From NCBI GenBank assembly GCA_964611645.1, contig CAZTAO010000067.1, positions 1 to 23,719 of the forward strand: a stretch of 23,719 bases of DNA, read 5' to 3'. Position numbers and translations under genes: made by a program. This DNA is from CAZTAO01 sp964611645. GTDB taxonomy: Bacteria; Armatimonadota; UBA5829. Positions 8,515 through 16,992 of the stretch are shown in pieces (position 1 is the first letter of the stretch; the number at the start of each line of letters is the position of its first letter). The notes below the pieces were generated by a model that worked only from the letters and a program-made list of their open reading frames with translations, had not been told where the DNA came from and did not search any database.

Positions 8515-9609
8515 ATGAGAGCGTTCCTCGAAGATGTCATCACCGGTAAGAACAGGAACGCCCTCTCCTGGCTGGTCCGTGCCCCGCTCTGGCCCCTGTC
8601 CGTCCTGTATGGGATTGGGCTGTATGTCTTCCACCTGCCCTACACTATCGGCGTGCGAAAGCGGTTCAGGCTGGGAGTGCCGGTCATAAGCGTGGGCAAT
8701 ATCACGTTCGGCGGCACAGGCAAGACCCCGGCGGTGATTACCATCTGCCGGATGCTCGCGGAGGCCGGACTAAAGGTGGTCGTGCTTTCAAGAGGCCACG
8801 GCGGCAGTGTGCGCGGACCGCTGGTGGTGTCGGATGGCGATAATATCCTTGCTGCAGCCGACCAATCCGGAGATGAGCCGTTCATGCTGGCCGTGGCGCT
8901 TCTGGGGGTGCCGGTGGTGTCGGGCAGGGACAGGCGAGTAAGCGGCGCGATGGCCGTGGAGCGTTTTGCGCCGGACGTGATTGTCCTGGACGATGGCCTG
9001 CAGTTCTGGCAGCTTCACCGAGATATCGATGTAGTAGTCATCAGCGCCGAGAGACCCTTCGGCAGCGGCTTTCTTATGCCCGCAGGGGATTTGCGCGAGC
9101 CTGCGAGCGCGCTTGGCAGGGCCGGGATTGTGCTGATAACATCGTGCAAGACGGTCGATGAGCAGGTTCTTGAGAAACTCAAAGCCAGGCTGGCGAAGTT
9201 GGCTCCCCGGGCGGAAACCTTTGAAGCTGAGCACAGACCCGACTGCCTGGTGGACTGCGGCACAGGCGAGACTGCGGACGTATCACAACTGGACGGCAAA
9301 CAAGTAGCGGCTTTCTGCGGTATCGGGAACCCTTCTTCATTCCTCAGATCCCTGGAATCACTGGGCGCGCGGGTCGCGAAACAGATGATCTGGCCGGACC
9401 ATTTTGCTTACGCGGCAAAGGATGTTAAACTAATAGCCGAGGAAAGCACGGCGTCGGGCGCACAGATGGTGGTTACCACGGAGAAAGATGTGGTCCGCCT
9501 CGGGGCGCGGGCCGGCGATATCCCTGGGTTGACGGCGCTCAGGGTAAGCCTGAAGATTGAGAGAGAGCTTCATCTTGCGCAGCACATCACCAACCGGATC
9601 CACCGATAG
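8515..9609 (+). CDS. lpxK: Tetraacyldisaccharide 4'-kinase LpxK
   Basis: Phosphorylates the 4' position of the lipid A disaccharide precursor (to lipid IVA) at the inner membrane. The 364-residue product has the family layout. An N-terminal membrane-associated helix (about 20-45) comes first. The Walker A loop is SVGNITFGGTGKTP (about 59-72), followed by LSRGHGG near 91-97, GDEP near 119-122, and DDGLQ near 159-163. RPFGSGFLMPAGDLREP and a C-terminal TTEKDVVRL complete the set. The ATG at 8515 starts 7 nt after the previous stop. An upstream in-frame extension would run inside the preceding gene and is rejected. It shows that the organism makes lipid A. No kdtA or early lpx genes are in the window. 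Confidence 0.93.
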   Translation: MRAFLEDVITGKNRNALSWLVRAPLWPLSVLYGIGLYVFHLPYTIGVRKRFRLGVPVISVGNITFGGTGKTPAVITICRMLAEAGLKVVVLSRGHGGSVRGPLVVSDGDNILAAADQSGDEPFMLAVALLGVPVVSGRDRRVSGAMAVERFAPDVIVLDDGLQFWQLHRDIDVVVISAERPFGSGFLMPAGDLREPASALGRAGIVLITSCKTVDEQVLEKLKARLAKLAPRAETFEAEHRPDCLVDCGTGETADVSQLDGKQVAAFCGIGNPSSFLRSLESLGARVAKQMIWPDHFAYAAKDVKLIAEESTASGAQMVVTTEKDVVRLGARAGDIPGLTALRVSLKIERELHLAQHITNRIHR

Positions 9610-10531
9610 AATCAAACGACTCCCCTTCAAGAAGCGTGTGATCAAGCTGATTGGACGGTTCGTGTTCGCCTGGATGATGCTGACCTCGGCTCTGCTCAGG
9701 CCGTGGTCGGTGGACATGCTCGGCAACTTTATGGGCCGTGTCATATACCGCTGGTCAAGACGATATCGAAACATCACTCTCAATAACCTCAGTGACGTCT
9801 ATGGCCACGAAAAGACGGTCCCCGAGCTTGCGCTGATGGCCAAGGCAGTATTCAAGCATTTCTCCCGAGAGGCATTTCAGTTCTTCCGGCTGTTGTCGAT
9901 GAAGCCCGAGCAAGTGGACTCTCTGTTGGACATGGTGGACTTCCATCACCTGGATGAAGCGCTTGCCAAGGGACACGGCTGCGTTATATTGACCGCGCAC
10001 TACGGCAACTGGGAACTGATGGCCCGAGTTGCGGCGCTGCATGGCTATAAGGTCAATGTCATTGCGAGGGACAGTGATGACCCGGGCATGACCGGCATCA
10101 CTACCCGCATCCGCCAGAGTGGCGGTTACCGGGTATTTGACCGCGACCAGCCCATCATCGGAGCTTTCAGGGCGCTGAAGAACAATGAGTGCCTGGGAAT
10201 CCTGCCGGACCAGAACGACTGCGACGGAATAATGGTAACATTTTTCTCGATGCCTGCGGCCACCGCGGAAGGCCCGGCGGTGCTCTCCCTGAAGACCGGA
10301 GCGCCGATTGTGCCGGTCTTCTCGGAAAGGCTTCCCGGCCACCACTATCGCGCAACCGCATACCCGGCCATCGAGTATCAGCCCACCGGCAACCACGATG
10401 AGGATGTCAACCGCTTGACCCAATTGGTCAACGACAGTATAGAAGAGCAGATAAGGCGCAACCCCACGCAGTGGCTTTGGATGCATGATAGATGGCGCTA
10501 TGCCCGCGAGGTGTGCCGTAATGCCGGCTGA
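9557..10531 (+). CDS. LpxL/HtrB-type lipid A acyltransferase
   Basis: Member of the lysophospholipid acyltransferase family that adds a secondary acyl chain to lipid A precursors at the inner membrane. It has an N-terminal hydrophobic segment (about 28-48), the catalytic HX4E motif HYGNWE at about 148-153, and RQSGGYRVFDRDQ. The conserved block LPDQNDCDGIMVTFFSMPAATAEGPAVL is followed by TGAPIVPVF. The first possible start is TTG at 9557, which overlaps lpxK by 53 nt. GTG at 9635, just after the lpxK stop and still ahead of the hydrophobic segment, is equally plausible. Neither has a strong ribosome site. The next gene overlaps its stop by 11 nt. Whether it is the lauroyl, myristoyl or another acyltransferase cannot be told. 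Confidence 0.88.
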   Translation: MRESFILRSTSPTGSTDRIKRLPFKKRVIKLIGRFVFAWMMLTSALLRPWSVDMLGNFMGRVIYRWSRRYRNITLNNLSDVYGHEKTVPELALMAKAVFKHFSREAFQFFRLLSMKPEQVDSLLDMVDFHHLDEALAKGHGCVILTAHYGNWELMARVAALHGYKVNVIARDSDDPGMTGITTRIRQSGGYRVFDRDQPIIGAFRALKNNECLGILPDQNDCDGIMVTFFSMPAATAEGPAVLSLKTGAPIVPVFSERLPGHHYRATAYPAIEYQPTGNHDEDVNRLTQLVNDSIEEQIRRNPTQWLWMHDRWRYAREVCRNAG

Positions 10532-11561
10532 GACTCCCAAACGTATTCTTCTGGTGAAACTGAGCGCTATAGGCGATGTGCTTATGGCTACACCCTCGGC
10601 CAAAGCCATCAGGCAGACATACCCCGATAGCTACATTGCGTGGATTGTTGAGCGGAAGTCCGCGGACGTTGTGCTGGGAAACCCCTACCTCGACGAGGTA
10701 ATTGTGTGGGACAGAGTCAAGGGCAACAGCCTCCTCTCCAGCATTGGGCCTTTCGTGCAGAATCTGATGTCACTGCGGCATCTGCTTCGGGCGCTGCAGT
10801 TCGATGTGGCGATAGATATGCAGGGCCTGCTGCGCAGCGCGACGGTCTGCGTCGCCTCCGGGGCGCCCAGAAGAGTCGGGTTTTCAGATGCCGCGGAAGG
10901 CAGTGTGTTCCTGTACAGCGAGACTCACACCCCGGATGCCGATGACCTCAACGCACAGCAGCGCAACCTCGACATACTCCAGAAGATAGGCGTCCATAGC
11001 CGCGATACCGCCATGTACATGCCCCTTACTGACGACGACCGCAAGTTCGCCGGCCAGTTCTGGGAAGAGAACGGGTTGGTCGGCGAGAAGGTGGTTGTCT
11101 TCCTGCCGGCCACCACCTGGGTCAACAAGCACTGGGTCAACGAGAGTTGGTCGAAGGTTGCGGACGTCCTGGGCGAGAGAGGCGTTAAGTCTGTGATACT
11201 CGGCTCAAAGGCTGATATCTGGTTGGCTGAGACCATCTCCGTTAGGACTAGGCACAAACCGGTCATAGCAGCCGGACGCACAACCCTCAAGCAAGCCGGG
11301 GCTTTGATGGAGCGCAGCACTGCGGTGGTGGGGGTCGATACGGGCCTGCTGCATATGGCGGTGGCTTTGGACAGGCCCAGCGTGGGGTTGTTTGGGGCGA
11401 GTGTGTGGCGGTGTTTCCTGAAGAAAGACAACTTCGTATGGTTGTCAAAGGATTTCCCCTGTAGCCCGTGTCTCAGGCACCCGACCTGCAAGAACGTCGA
11501 CTGCATGGCCGCGATCACCTCTGAGGATGTGGTAAGTGCGGTGAGTCCGTGGCTCAAGTAG
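10521..11561 (+). CDS. GT9 family heptosyltransferase-like protein, first copy
   Basis: Glycosyltransferase of family 9 (ADP-heptose:LPS heptosyltransferase type), which adds heptose-like sugars to the LPS inner core on the cytoplasmic face. The 346-residue product begins with ILLVKLSAIGDVLMATP. It then has AIDMQGLLRSA, the C-terminal donor-site motif VVGVDTGLLHMAVALDRPSVGLFG (about 270-290), and a four-cysteine tail SPCLRHPTCKNVDCM seen in many GT9 proteins. The start at ATG 10521 has GAGGTG 7 nt upstream and overlaps the preceding gene by 11 nt. Which core position it serves is unknown, and other GT9 donors are possible. Confidence 0.88.
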   Translation: MPAETPKRILLVKLSAIGDVLMATPSAKAIRQTYPDSYIAWIVERKSADVVLGNPYLDEVIVWDRVKGNSLLSSIGPFVQNLMSLRHLLRALQFDVAIDMQGLLRSATVCVASGAPRRVGFSDAAEGSVFLYSETHTPDADDLNAQQRNLDILQKIGVHSRDTAMYMPLTDDDRKFAGQFWEENGLVGEKVVVFLPATTWVNKHWVNESWSKVADVLGERGVKSVILGSKADIWLAETISVRTRHKPVIAAGRTTLKQAGALMERSTAVVGVDTGLLHMAVALDRPSVGLFGASVWRCFLKKDNFVWLSKDFPCSPCLRHPTCKNVDCMAAITSEDVVSAVSPWLK

Positions 11562-11568
11562 GCCGGCC

Positions 11569-12576
11569 ATGCGCATAGTGTTCTTCCACCTCAACCAGCT
11601 TGGTGACTTGCTCTTCTCGCTGCCTGCGCTCAAGTGTGTGAAAGATGCTCAACCCGACGCCGAGCTTGTGAGTGTTGTCAGGCCGGGCCTGGCCGGCCTG
11701 CTGGGATGCGCCGGATTGGTTGATGATATCCTGCTGAGAAAAGGCAGCCTCAACATAGGCAAACTCAGGCTCGCCCGGCAGCTCAGAGACATGGGTTTTG
11801 ATATGGCGATATCGTTCTCCCAGAGCGCGGAGTGTTCGCTGCTGTGCCGGGCGACCGGCGCGCCGGAGCGGGTTGGCTTTGTGGGAACGACGCTAGGCAA
11901 CCACCTCACCCAGCAAGTGGAATTCCACCACCCGCCGTCTGCCGAGAACAACTTTCGTCTTATCTCAGAGAGTGGGTTTCCAATCACCGCGACCAGCTAC
12001 CTCGGGATAATCCGGCCGGACACCAGGCAGCAGGCCCGGGCCGATGAGATCCTTCAGGCCCACGGAGTCTCGGATTCAGACAGGGTTATCGCGCTTGCCC
12101 CCGGAAGCTCCGCTCGGCGGGTCTTGAAACGCTGGAGCAGCGAAGGGTTCGCGGGAATTGGCATGCACTACGCTGCAAGAGGCTTCAAGGTCGTGCTGAT
12201 ACAGGGCGAGCCGGCGACGGAAGTAACAAGCCTCGCTCCCGGCCTCATCGACTTGGGGGGTAAGACAAACCTGGTCGAACTGATGGCGGTGCTTGCGCGA
12301 TGCAGCGCGTTGGTCACAATCGACTCCGGGGTGATGCATCTGGCAGCAGCGGTTGGCACGCCGGTTGTGGCGCTGTTCGGGGTGTCGGACCCTGCAATAA
12401 GCGGTCCCCAGGGCGAGGGGCACGAGGTGGTTTCGCTGAATATGACCTGCAGCCCTTGCCAGAAACAGACCTGCGACCGGGCCAGAGCCTGCATGGTGGG
12501 GATAACGCCTGAGAGAGTAATCACGGCTGTTGAGGCTGTGATGGCTAGAAGCGACTGCGAAATGAGTCTTAGTTAA
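11569..12576 (+). CDS. GT9 family heptosyltransferase-like protein, second copy
   Basis: Second GT9 enzyme, 335 residues. The N-terminal motif is HLNQLGDLLFSLPALKCV. The phosphate-contact region is ALAPGSSARRVLKRW, and the donor-site motif is VTIDSGVMHLAAAVGTPVVALFGVSD. The tail SPCQKQTCDRARACMVGI carries the same four-cysteine pattern as the first copy. It is diverged enough from its neighbour to have a different acceptor, so two successive core sugars are likely added by the pair. The ATG is 7 nt after the previous stop. The upstream sequence GGCCGGCC is a poor ribosome site, so translational coupling is likely. Confidence 0.88.
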   Translation: MRIVFFHLNQLGDLLFSLPALKCVKDAQPDAELVSVVRPGLAGLLGCAGLVDDILLRKGSLNIGKLRLARQLRDMGFDMAISFSQSAECSLLCRATGAPERVGFVGTTLGNHLTQQVEFHHPPSAENNFRLISESGFPITATSYLGIIRPDTRQQARADEILQAHGVSDSDRVIALAPGSSARRVLKRWSSEGFAGIGMHYAARGFKVVLIQGEPATEVTSLAPGLIDLGGKTNLVELMAVLARCSALVTIDSGVMHLAAAVGTPVVALFGVSDPAISGPQGEGHEVVSLNMTCSPCQKQTCDRARACMVGITPERVITAVEAVMARSDCEMSLS

Positions 12577-12578
12577 GT

Positions 12579-13325
12579 ATGGGACTATCCGCCCTTGTCA
12601 TCACTCTGAACGAAGAAGCCAACATTCGCGATTGCCTTGAGGGCCTGAAGTTTGCGGATGAAGTGATAGTGGTCGACTGCTATAGCTCCGACGCGACAGT
12701 GGCCATCGCCAGGGAGTGCGGGGCGAGGGTCGAGCAGAGGGAGTTCAAGGGCTACTCCGACCAGAGGAACTACTCTATCAGCCTGGCGGCCCACGAATGG
12801 ATTCTGATTGTCGATGCGGATGAGCGGGTAAGCCCCGAACTTGGCTCAGAGATTAGCACGGTTCTGGAGCAGCCAAGCTATGACGCCTACCGGATACCGA
12901 GGCTGACTGAGTTCCTGGGCAAGCCAATGAGACGCTGTGGGTGGTACCCGGACTATCAGCTAAGGCTGGCGCGGAAGACCAAAGTGCGAATGCCGGACCG
13001 GCTGGTGCACGAGACGTTGGAAACCGATGTCCCGACAGGGACTCTGAAGAACGACCTGCTGCATTTCAGTTACCGCACGATGGAAGACTATTCGCGGAAG
13101 ATGGTTGCATACGCGAGGGCGGCGGCAAAGCAGAAGGCGACCGACGGCAGGAAGTTTGCCTGGGCTGATATGGCATTCAACCCGGGGCTGACCTTTCTGA
13201 AGATGTACATTGTGAAGGGCGGATGCCTTGAGGGGATCCGCGGGCTGATGTTGTCCGCGCTCATCGCCGCATCCTCTGCCTTGCGCTATGCCTACCTATG
13301 GGAGTATACGAATGACAAGAAATAG
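12579..13325 (+). CDS. GT2 family glycosyltransferase, WaaE/KdtX type
   Basis: Family 2 glycosyltransferase of 248 residues. It has the N-terminal nucleotide-sugar fold SALVITLNEEANIRDCLEGL and FADEVIVVDCYSSDAT. The DXD-type motif is DADE at 79-82. The C-terminus has HFSYRTMEDYSRKM and a hydrophobic end typical of the WaaE/KdtX group that adds glucose or a similar sugar to the LPS inner core. The ATG lies 2 nt after the preceding stop and the gene overlaps the next by 14 nt. Role in core assembly is inferred from family and operon; donor and acceptor are unknown. Confidence 0.87.
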   Translation: MGLSALVITLNEEANIRDCLEGLKFADEVIVVDCYSSDATVAIARECGARVEQREFKGYSDQRNYSISLAAHEWILIVDADERVSPELGSEISTVLEQPSYDAYRIPRLTEFLGKPMRRCGWYPDYQLRLARKTKVRMPDRLVHETLETDVPTGTLKNDLLHFSYRTMEDYSRKMVAYARAAAKQKATDGRKFAWADMAFNPGLTFLKMYIVKGGCLEGIRGLMLSALIAASSALRYAYLWEYTNDKK

Positions 13326-14088
13326 AACCATCGGAATCATTCTGGCTATCGGCTGCATGTGCGTGTTCGCCGTTGGCGTCTCGTATGCGGAGGATCAAGC
13401 TCCTGCCTGCGAACCTATTACGGTCGAGCAGCTTCAAGCCAGGATCACCGAGGCGACCAGGAACTTCAAGGACATCAAGATGACCGGCGTGGTTCGAGAC
13501 AAGAACAAGAAGGCCATGAGCAAGATAGAGCCGGGACTGCAGCAGGCCTACGAGTCCAAATCGGCCAACATCTCATTCAAGGCTCCGGACAAGCTCAAGA
13601 TTGAGGGGAAGCTGGGAATGGTGAGGGCCGAATACATAATCAGCGGCACCATCAAGACCACCCGTGCTCCCCAGATCAGCTTCCGCGAGCGCAAAGACTA
13701 CAAGGACGACCCTTCAAAGCTTCAGGATGCACTGGACATCGGGATGATCACAACCGGGCTGTGGAGATACCGCAGGCTCGAGATCCAGGCCGATCCCGAC
13801 GCCGATAAGGCCGGAGAGATCAGGGTCCGCTACTACTTCCCCAAGGGCGACATGAACTACACGATCTGGCTCGATGCGAAGAACCTGTGGCTGAAGCGCT
13901 ATGAGAAGCGCGAAGCCAACGGCAAGCTTCGGGTGAAGGTAGTCTACTCCATACCTATGGAGATCAAGGACGTCATCTGGGTCCCGACCCGGGTGGAGAT
14001 GTTCGCATCCGATGGCGACCGCGCGGGCATGATGGAATACACAGACATCAAAGTGAATGCCGGCATCGACGACAAGGTGTTCGAGTAA
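13312..14088 (+). CDS. Exported LolA-like protein
   Basis: A 258-residue exported protein with a signal peptide (MTRNR, hydrophobic 7-23, cleavage after SYA at about 26). The mature part resembles the LolA/outer-membrane lipoprotein-sorting fold. An N-terminal helix (VEQLQARITEATRNFKDIKMTGVV) is followed by long antiparallel strands (KLKIEGKL, EIRVRYYF, YTIWLDAKNLWLKRYE, KVVYSIPMEIKDVIWVPTRVEM, GMMEYTDIKVN). Family members carry lipoproteins or bind lipid in the periplasm. Its place between LPS glycosyltransferases suggests a role in moving an envelope lipid or lipoprotein. The ATG at 13312 has GGGAG 7 nt upstream and overlaps the GT2 gene by 14 nt. The fold is my inference from pattern; no catalytic motif is visible. 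Confidence 0.75.
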   Translation: MTRNRTIGIILAIGCMCVFAVGVSYAEDQAPACEPITVEQLQARITEATRNFKDIKMTGVVRDKNKKAMSKIEPGLQQAYESKSANISFKAPDKLKIEGKLGMVRAEYIISGTIKTTRAPQISFRERKDYKDDPSKLQDALDIGMITTGLWRYRRLEIQADPDADKAGEIRVRYYFPKGDMNYTIWLDAKNLWLKRYEKREANGKLRVKVVYSIPMEIKDVIWVPTRVEMFASDGDRAGMMEYTDIKVNAGIDDKVFE

Positions 14089-14886
14089 GTGGACAGCGGA
14101 GAGAAGCCGGGAGAGCCCGTGGCGCAGTGCAACGTATGCGGCGCAGACGTAAACCGAATACTGCTGACCAAACAAGGTCACACCATCCTTCAGTGTGATG
14201 CCTGCGGGTTGGCGTTCACTCATCCCCAGCCGGTCTCCCTGGCCGAGCAGTACGACTCATCATATTTCGACCTCTACCGAAAGCGCAAACCATTCAGGAT
14301 CAGGCGCGCCCACGTGAGGCTTTCGGCCATCGAGCTGATGATTGCTCCCGGCAGACTGCTGGACATCGGGTGCTCGCTTGGGTATTTTGTGGAAGGCGCA
14401 ATTCAGCGGGGTTGGCAGGCTGCCGGTATCGAGATCTCGCCTCACGCCGCGGAGGAAGCCAGAAGTCTGGGGCTGGATGTGAAGACCGGCGTATTGGAAG
14501 ATGCCCATTACCCGGATGCTTCGTTCGATTGCGTGACCATGTGGGACGTATTGGAACATGTACCCGACCCGACTTTCCACATGCGCGAGATCCGCAGGAT
14601 TCTCAAGCCGGGCGGGATCGTGGCTGTCGGAACACCCAATCTCGGGCACGCCGCGTTCCGAACAAAACAAGAAGACTGGCGACACATGAAGCCGGCTGAG
14701 CACATATTCTACTTTAAGGAACGAACCCTGGCGCAGCTTTTCGAGAAGACAGGGTTTCGGCAGGTTGTTCCATCGATCCTCCCGAAACGGCGCTTCCCCG
14801 GCTGGCCGCTTGCCTCTTTCCGCGCCTGGCTATACCGAACCCTCCGCCTCAAGGATGTGCTGATTGTGTACGCGGAGGCGCAGTAG
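14089..14886 (+). CDS. Zinc-ribbon class I SAM-dependent methyltransferase
   Basis: A 265-residue methyltransferase. A small N-terminal zinc ribbon is formed by C14xxC17 and C36xxC39. The Rossmann-type SAM domain follows, with motif I LLDIGCSLGYF (about 90-100), an acidic strand-2 end in AAGIEISPHAA, and FDCVTMWDVLEHVPDP and RILKPGGIVAVGTPN as post-motifs. Proteins of this layout often sit in polysaccharide clusters and methylate sugars or lipid-linked glycans. The start is GTG directly after the stop of the LolA-like gene. The ribosome site is weak (AAGGTG), so coupling is likely. The substrate is unknown; a core or O-chain sugar is the best guess from context. Confidence 0.85.
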   Translation: MDSGEKPGEPVAQCNVCGADVNRILLTKQGHTILQCDACGLAFTHPQPVSLAEQYDSSYFDLYRKRKPFRIRRAHVRLSAIELMIAPGRLLDIGCSLGYFVEGAIQRGWQAAGIEISPHAAEEARSLGLDVKTGVLEDAHYPDASFDCVTMWDVLEHVPDPTFHMREIRRILKPGGIVAVGTPNLGHAAFRTKQEDWRHMKPAEHIFYFKERTLAQLFEKTGFRQVVPSILPKRRFPGWPLASFRAWLYRTLRLKDVLIVYAEAQ

Positions 14887-14914
14887 TCCGACCATAGCAA
14901 ACAAGGAGCAACAC

Positions 14915-16717
14915 GTGCTGAGAATCCCGTCTGGTCTGACCCTTTGTGGTATAATGCTGCTTTACTGCCTGGCTGGAGGTGCAACCATGGTTAGCGCTGC
15001 CGATACGGATTCCAAGCCTTTGAGCCTGATCGGCTATCAGGGCAAGATCGACGGTCTGGAGATCGTCAACAAGAAGGCCGTGGACGCCAAGTCGCTCGCC
15101 GCCGCGCCGTCGAAGCACGACATCAGCCTGACCGATATGGCTTCGTCATCCATGAATTACCTGATCCACAACCCCCTGCCCGACCATAACTACGAGTGCC
15201 GCTTCTGTATACAACCCGTTGGCTACCCGCTCAGCATGTATGATGGCACGGCCGATCCATATATCGCGTTCGGAGACACGGAGTCCCGCATGCTCCGCGA
15301 GTTCAACTTCATGCGCGAGATGAGCGGAAGCAAGGCTGGGGCCGAGGTGGAGGAGGGGATTCGCAAGCGGGTGTGGGGATATGTGCGCGAGGACGGCCTG
15401 AGCTGGCTTCCACCTTACTGCCTCGAGTGCAGCACCCCCGAACACACTCCCGCCGCGCTCACTTGGAGCGGTGGCACGCTGGTCTCGAACCTGGTGGAGA
15501 TATACTGGCGTACCGGAGACCGCAAGAACCTTGCCATGGCGAAGAAGATGGTAGGCGGGCTCAAGAGCCTTGCCAGCTGGGACACCGGGCGGGCCTACTA
15601 CCCCGGAGGGCTGGGCGGATGGCGGGACGGCAAGTGGATGTTCACCGGCTGCGCTGACTGCTACCCGTGCATCGTTGAGCCGATAGCCCAGTATGCGGAC
15701 GCATCCGGCGACCAGGACGCCTTGAGTTTCGCCTGCGCCTTTGCGGACGGCATGATGTCCGATCTCCAGACCAACCTGGGCGACAACAAGATCAGAGCGG
15801 ACGGCTCCTTCGGCGGCTACAACTGCCACCTCCACATGCGCGCCGTGTTGGGCGTTACGCATCTGGGCGTGGTCACGAAAACCACCCGATACACCGAATG
15901 GGGTCGCCGTGTGTATGACTTTATGCTGTCCCAGGGCACTGACTGGGGTTGGTTCCCGGAACAACCGCACGGCTACGTCTCCGAGACCTGCGCCGTCGGT
16001 GATATGGCGGAGACGGCCTCCTGGCTCGCCAAGGCTGGCTACACCAAGTGCTGGGACGACCTGGAGCGGTTTGTTCGCAACTACGTCCACGAGGCGCAGT
16101 TCTTTGTCACGCCGCAGTATGAATCCTACTACAAGCAGTTGCACACCCCCGAACAGGCGGCGGATGGCCTTCGGCAGGCACTTGATTTCGAGGGTGGTTT
16201 TGTGGCCCGGCTTAGCCCCAACAAGCTGACCTATGAAGACTACAACACGATGAACATGATGGGCTGCTGCCCGCCCGAGGCTATGAGAGCGCTGCACATT
16301 TCGTGGCACAACGTGGTCACACGCTCACCAAAGGGCGTGTACGTGAATATGTCGTTCGACCGCGACGCGCCTGAAGCGCAGGTGCAGTCGTTCGCGCCGG
16401 AGGCTGGCCGTCTGAGCGTGGTAGTCAAGAAGCCCGCGGACTTCTTCATTCGCCCTCCATCCTGGGCGACTCGCTCCCAGGTCAAGGCCTGGCGGGGGAA
16501 CAAGCAGGCGACGGCGGAGTGGAACGGCGACTACATCAAATTCGCCAAGGCGGCCAAGGGTGAATCGCTGACAATCACATATCCTGTCCCGACGTTCAAG
16601 CAGACCGTGGAGATCGCGGGCAAGACGTACACTTACCGTTGGATAGGAAACACGGTCACGGGCGTCGAGCCGGCTTCTGCTGTGATGCCGATCTTTGCGG
16701 GAACCACCACGAAATAG
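14915..16717 (+). CDS. Secreted GH127-like (DUF1680) glycoside hydrolase
   Basis: A 600-residue predicted glycan hydrolase of the DUF1680/GH127 type (beta-L-arabinofuranosidase family, six-hairpin fold). It carries E357-T-C359 and a C451-C452 pair, which resemble the glutamate and cysteines that bind zinc and provide the cysteine nucleophile in GH127. The C-terminal sequence GVYVNMSFDRDAP and the beta domain also fit. An equivalent of the acid/base glutamate could not be placed with confidence. A second cysteine motif, CADCYPC, lies at 246-252. GTG at 14915 has AAGGAG 6 nt upstream and gives a signal peptide (hydrophobic 8-20, VSA cleavage near 28). A second in-frame ATG at 14987 with GGAGGT would remove it. 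The gene starts 28 nt after the methyltransferase. Specificity is unknown. Confidence 0.78.
   Translation: MLRIPSGLTLCGIMLLYCLAGGATMVSAADTDSKPLSLIGYQGKIDGLEIVNKKAVDAKSLAAAPSKHDISLTDMASSSMNYLIHNPLPDHNYECRFCIQPVGYPLSMYDGTADPYIAFGDTESRMLREFNFMREMSGSKAGAEVEEGIRKRVWGYVREDGLSWLPPYCLECSTPEHTPAALTWSGGTLVSNLVEIYWRTGDRKNLAMAKKMVGGLKSLASWDTGRAYYPGGLGGWRDGKWMFTGCADCYPCIVEPIAQYADASGDQDALSFACAFADGMMSDLQTNLGDNKIRADGSFGGYNCHLHMRAVLGVTHLGVVTKTTRYTEWGRRVYDFMLSQGTDWGWFPEQPHGYVSETCAVGDMAETASWLAKAGYTKCWDDLERFVRNYVHEAQFFVTPQYESYYKQLHTPEQAADGLRQALDFEGGFVARLSPNKLTYEDYNTMNMMGCCPPEAMRALHISWHNVVTRSPKGVYVNMSFDRDAPEAQVQSFAPEAGRLSVVVKKPADFFIRPPSWATRSQVKAWRGNKQATAEWNGDYIKFAKAAKGESLTITYPVPTFKQTVEIAGKTYTYRWIGNTVTGVEPASAVMPIFAGTTTK
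14947..14955 (+). promoter_or_regulatory. Possible internal extended -10 promoter
   Basis: TGGTATAAT lies inside the signal-peptide codons of the GH127-like gene. It is an extended -10 with no good -35. It would start transcription near 14962, just ahead of GGAGGT (14975-14980) and the in-frame ATG at 14987. It may be chance. Confidence 0.3.
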
Positions 16718-16840
16718 AGTTTGTGCTGTGGTTCTTCTGACCGGACCGACTTGTTGGCAGTTCGCTCTCTACGGAGGCGGGCTGCCTTTGTTCGTTCAGC
16801 CTCGGACACCGATAACCTTCACTGCAAATGCGCAGAAATG

Positions 16841-16869
16841 ATGACAACCTCTGTTTTGGCTGCTATACT
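16841..16869 (+). promoter_or_regulatory. Promoter of the peroxide-defence operon, distal
   Basis: ATGACA (16841-16846, five of six -35 bases) and TATACT (16864-16869, five of six -10 bases) are 17 bp apart, with an upstream TGC giving an extended -10. Transcription would start near 16876, leaving a leader of about 117 nt before the small protein gene. Confidence 0.65.
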
Positions 16870-16962
16870 ATCACATGTAAGCGGGAGTATCTTGGCAACC
16901 GCTAACCAGAAAAAACATCCTAATTTAGTGAAGGTTGTTGTGTAGTAGTTGTCTAAATAGGG

Positions 16963-16968
16963 TATAAT
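16963..16968 (+). promoter_or_regulatory. Possible second -10 box before the small protein gene
   Basis: A perfect TATAAT 24 nt before the start codon, preceded by GG. The best -35 candidates nearby (TTGTGT at 16938-16943, spacer 19) are weak. It would give a very short leader with AAAGGAG just before the gene. Confidence 0.5.
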
Positions 16969-16992
16969 TGTTCGCGTAAAGGAGATTGCTCT

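Noticed and set aside
16718..16840. Possible terminator after the GH127-like gene
   Set aside because: The only stem (GGCAG/CTGCC) has a 21-nt loop and a broken T-run, so it is too weak to call.
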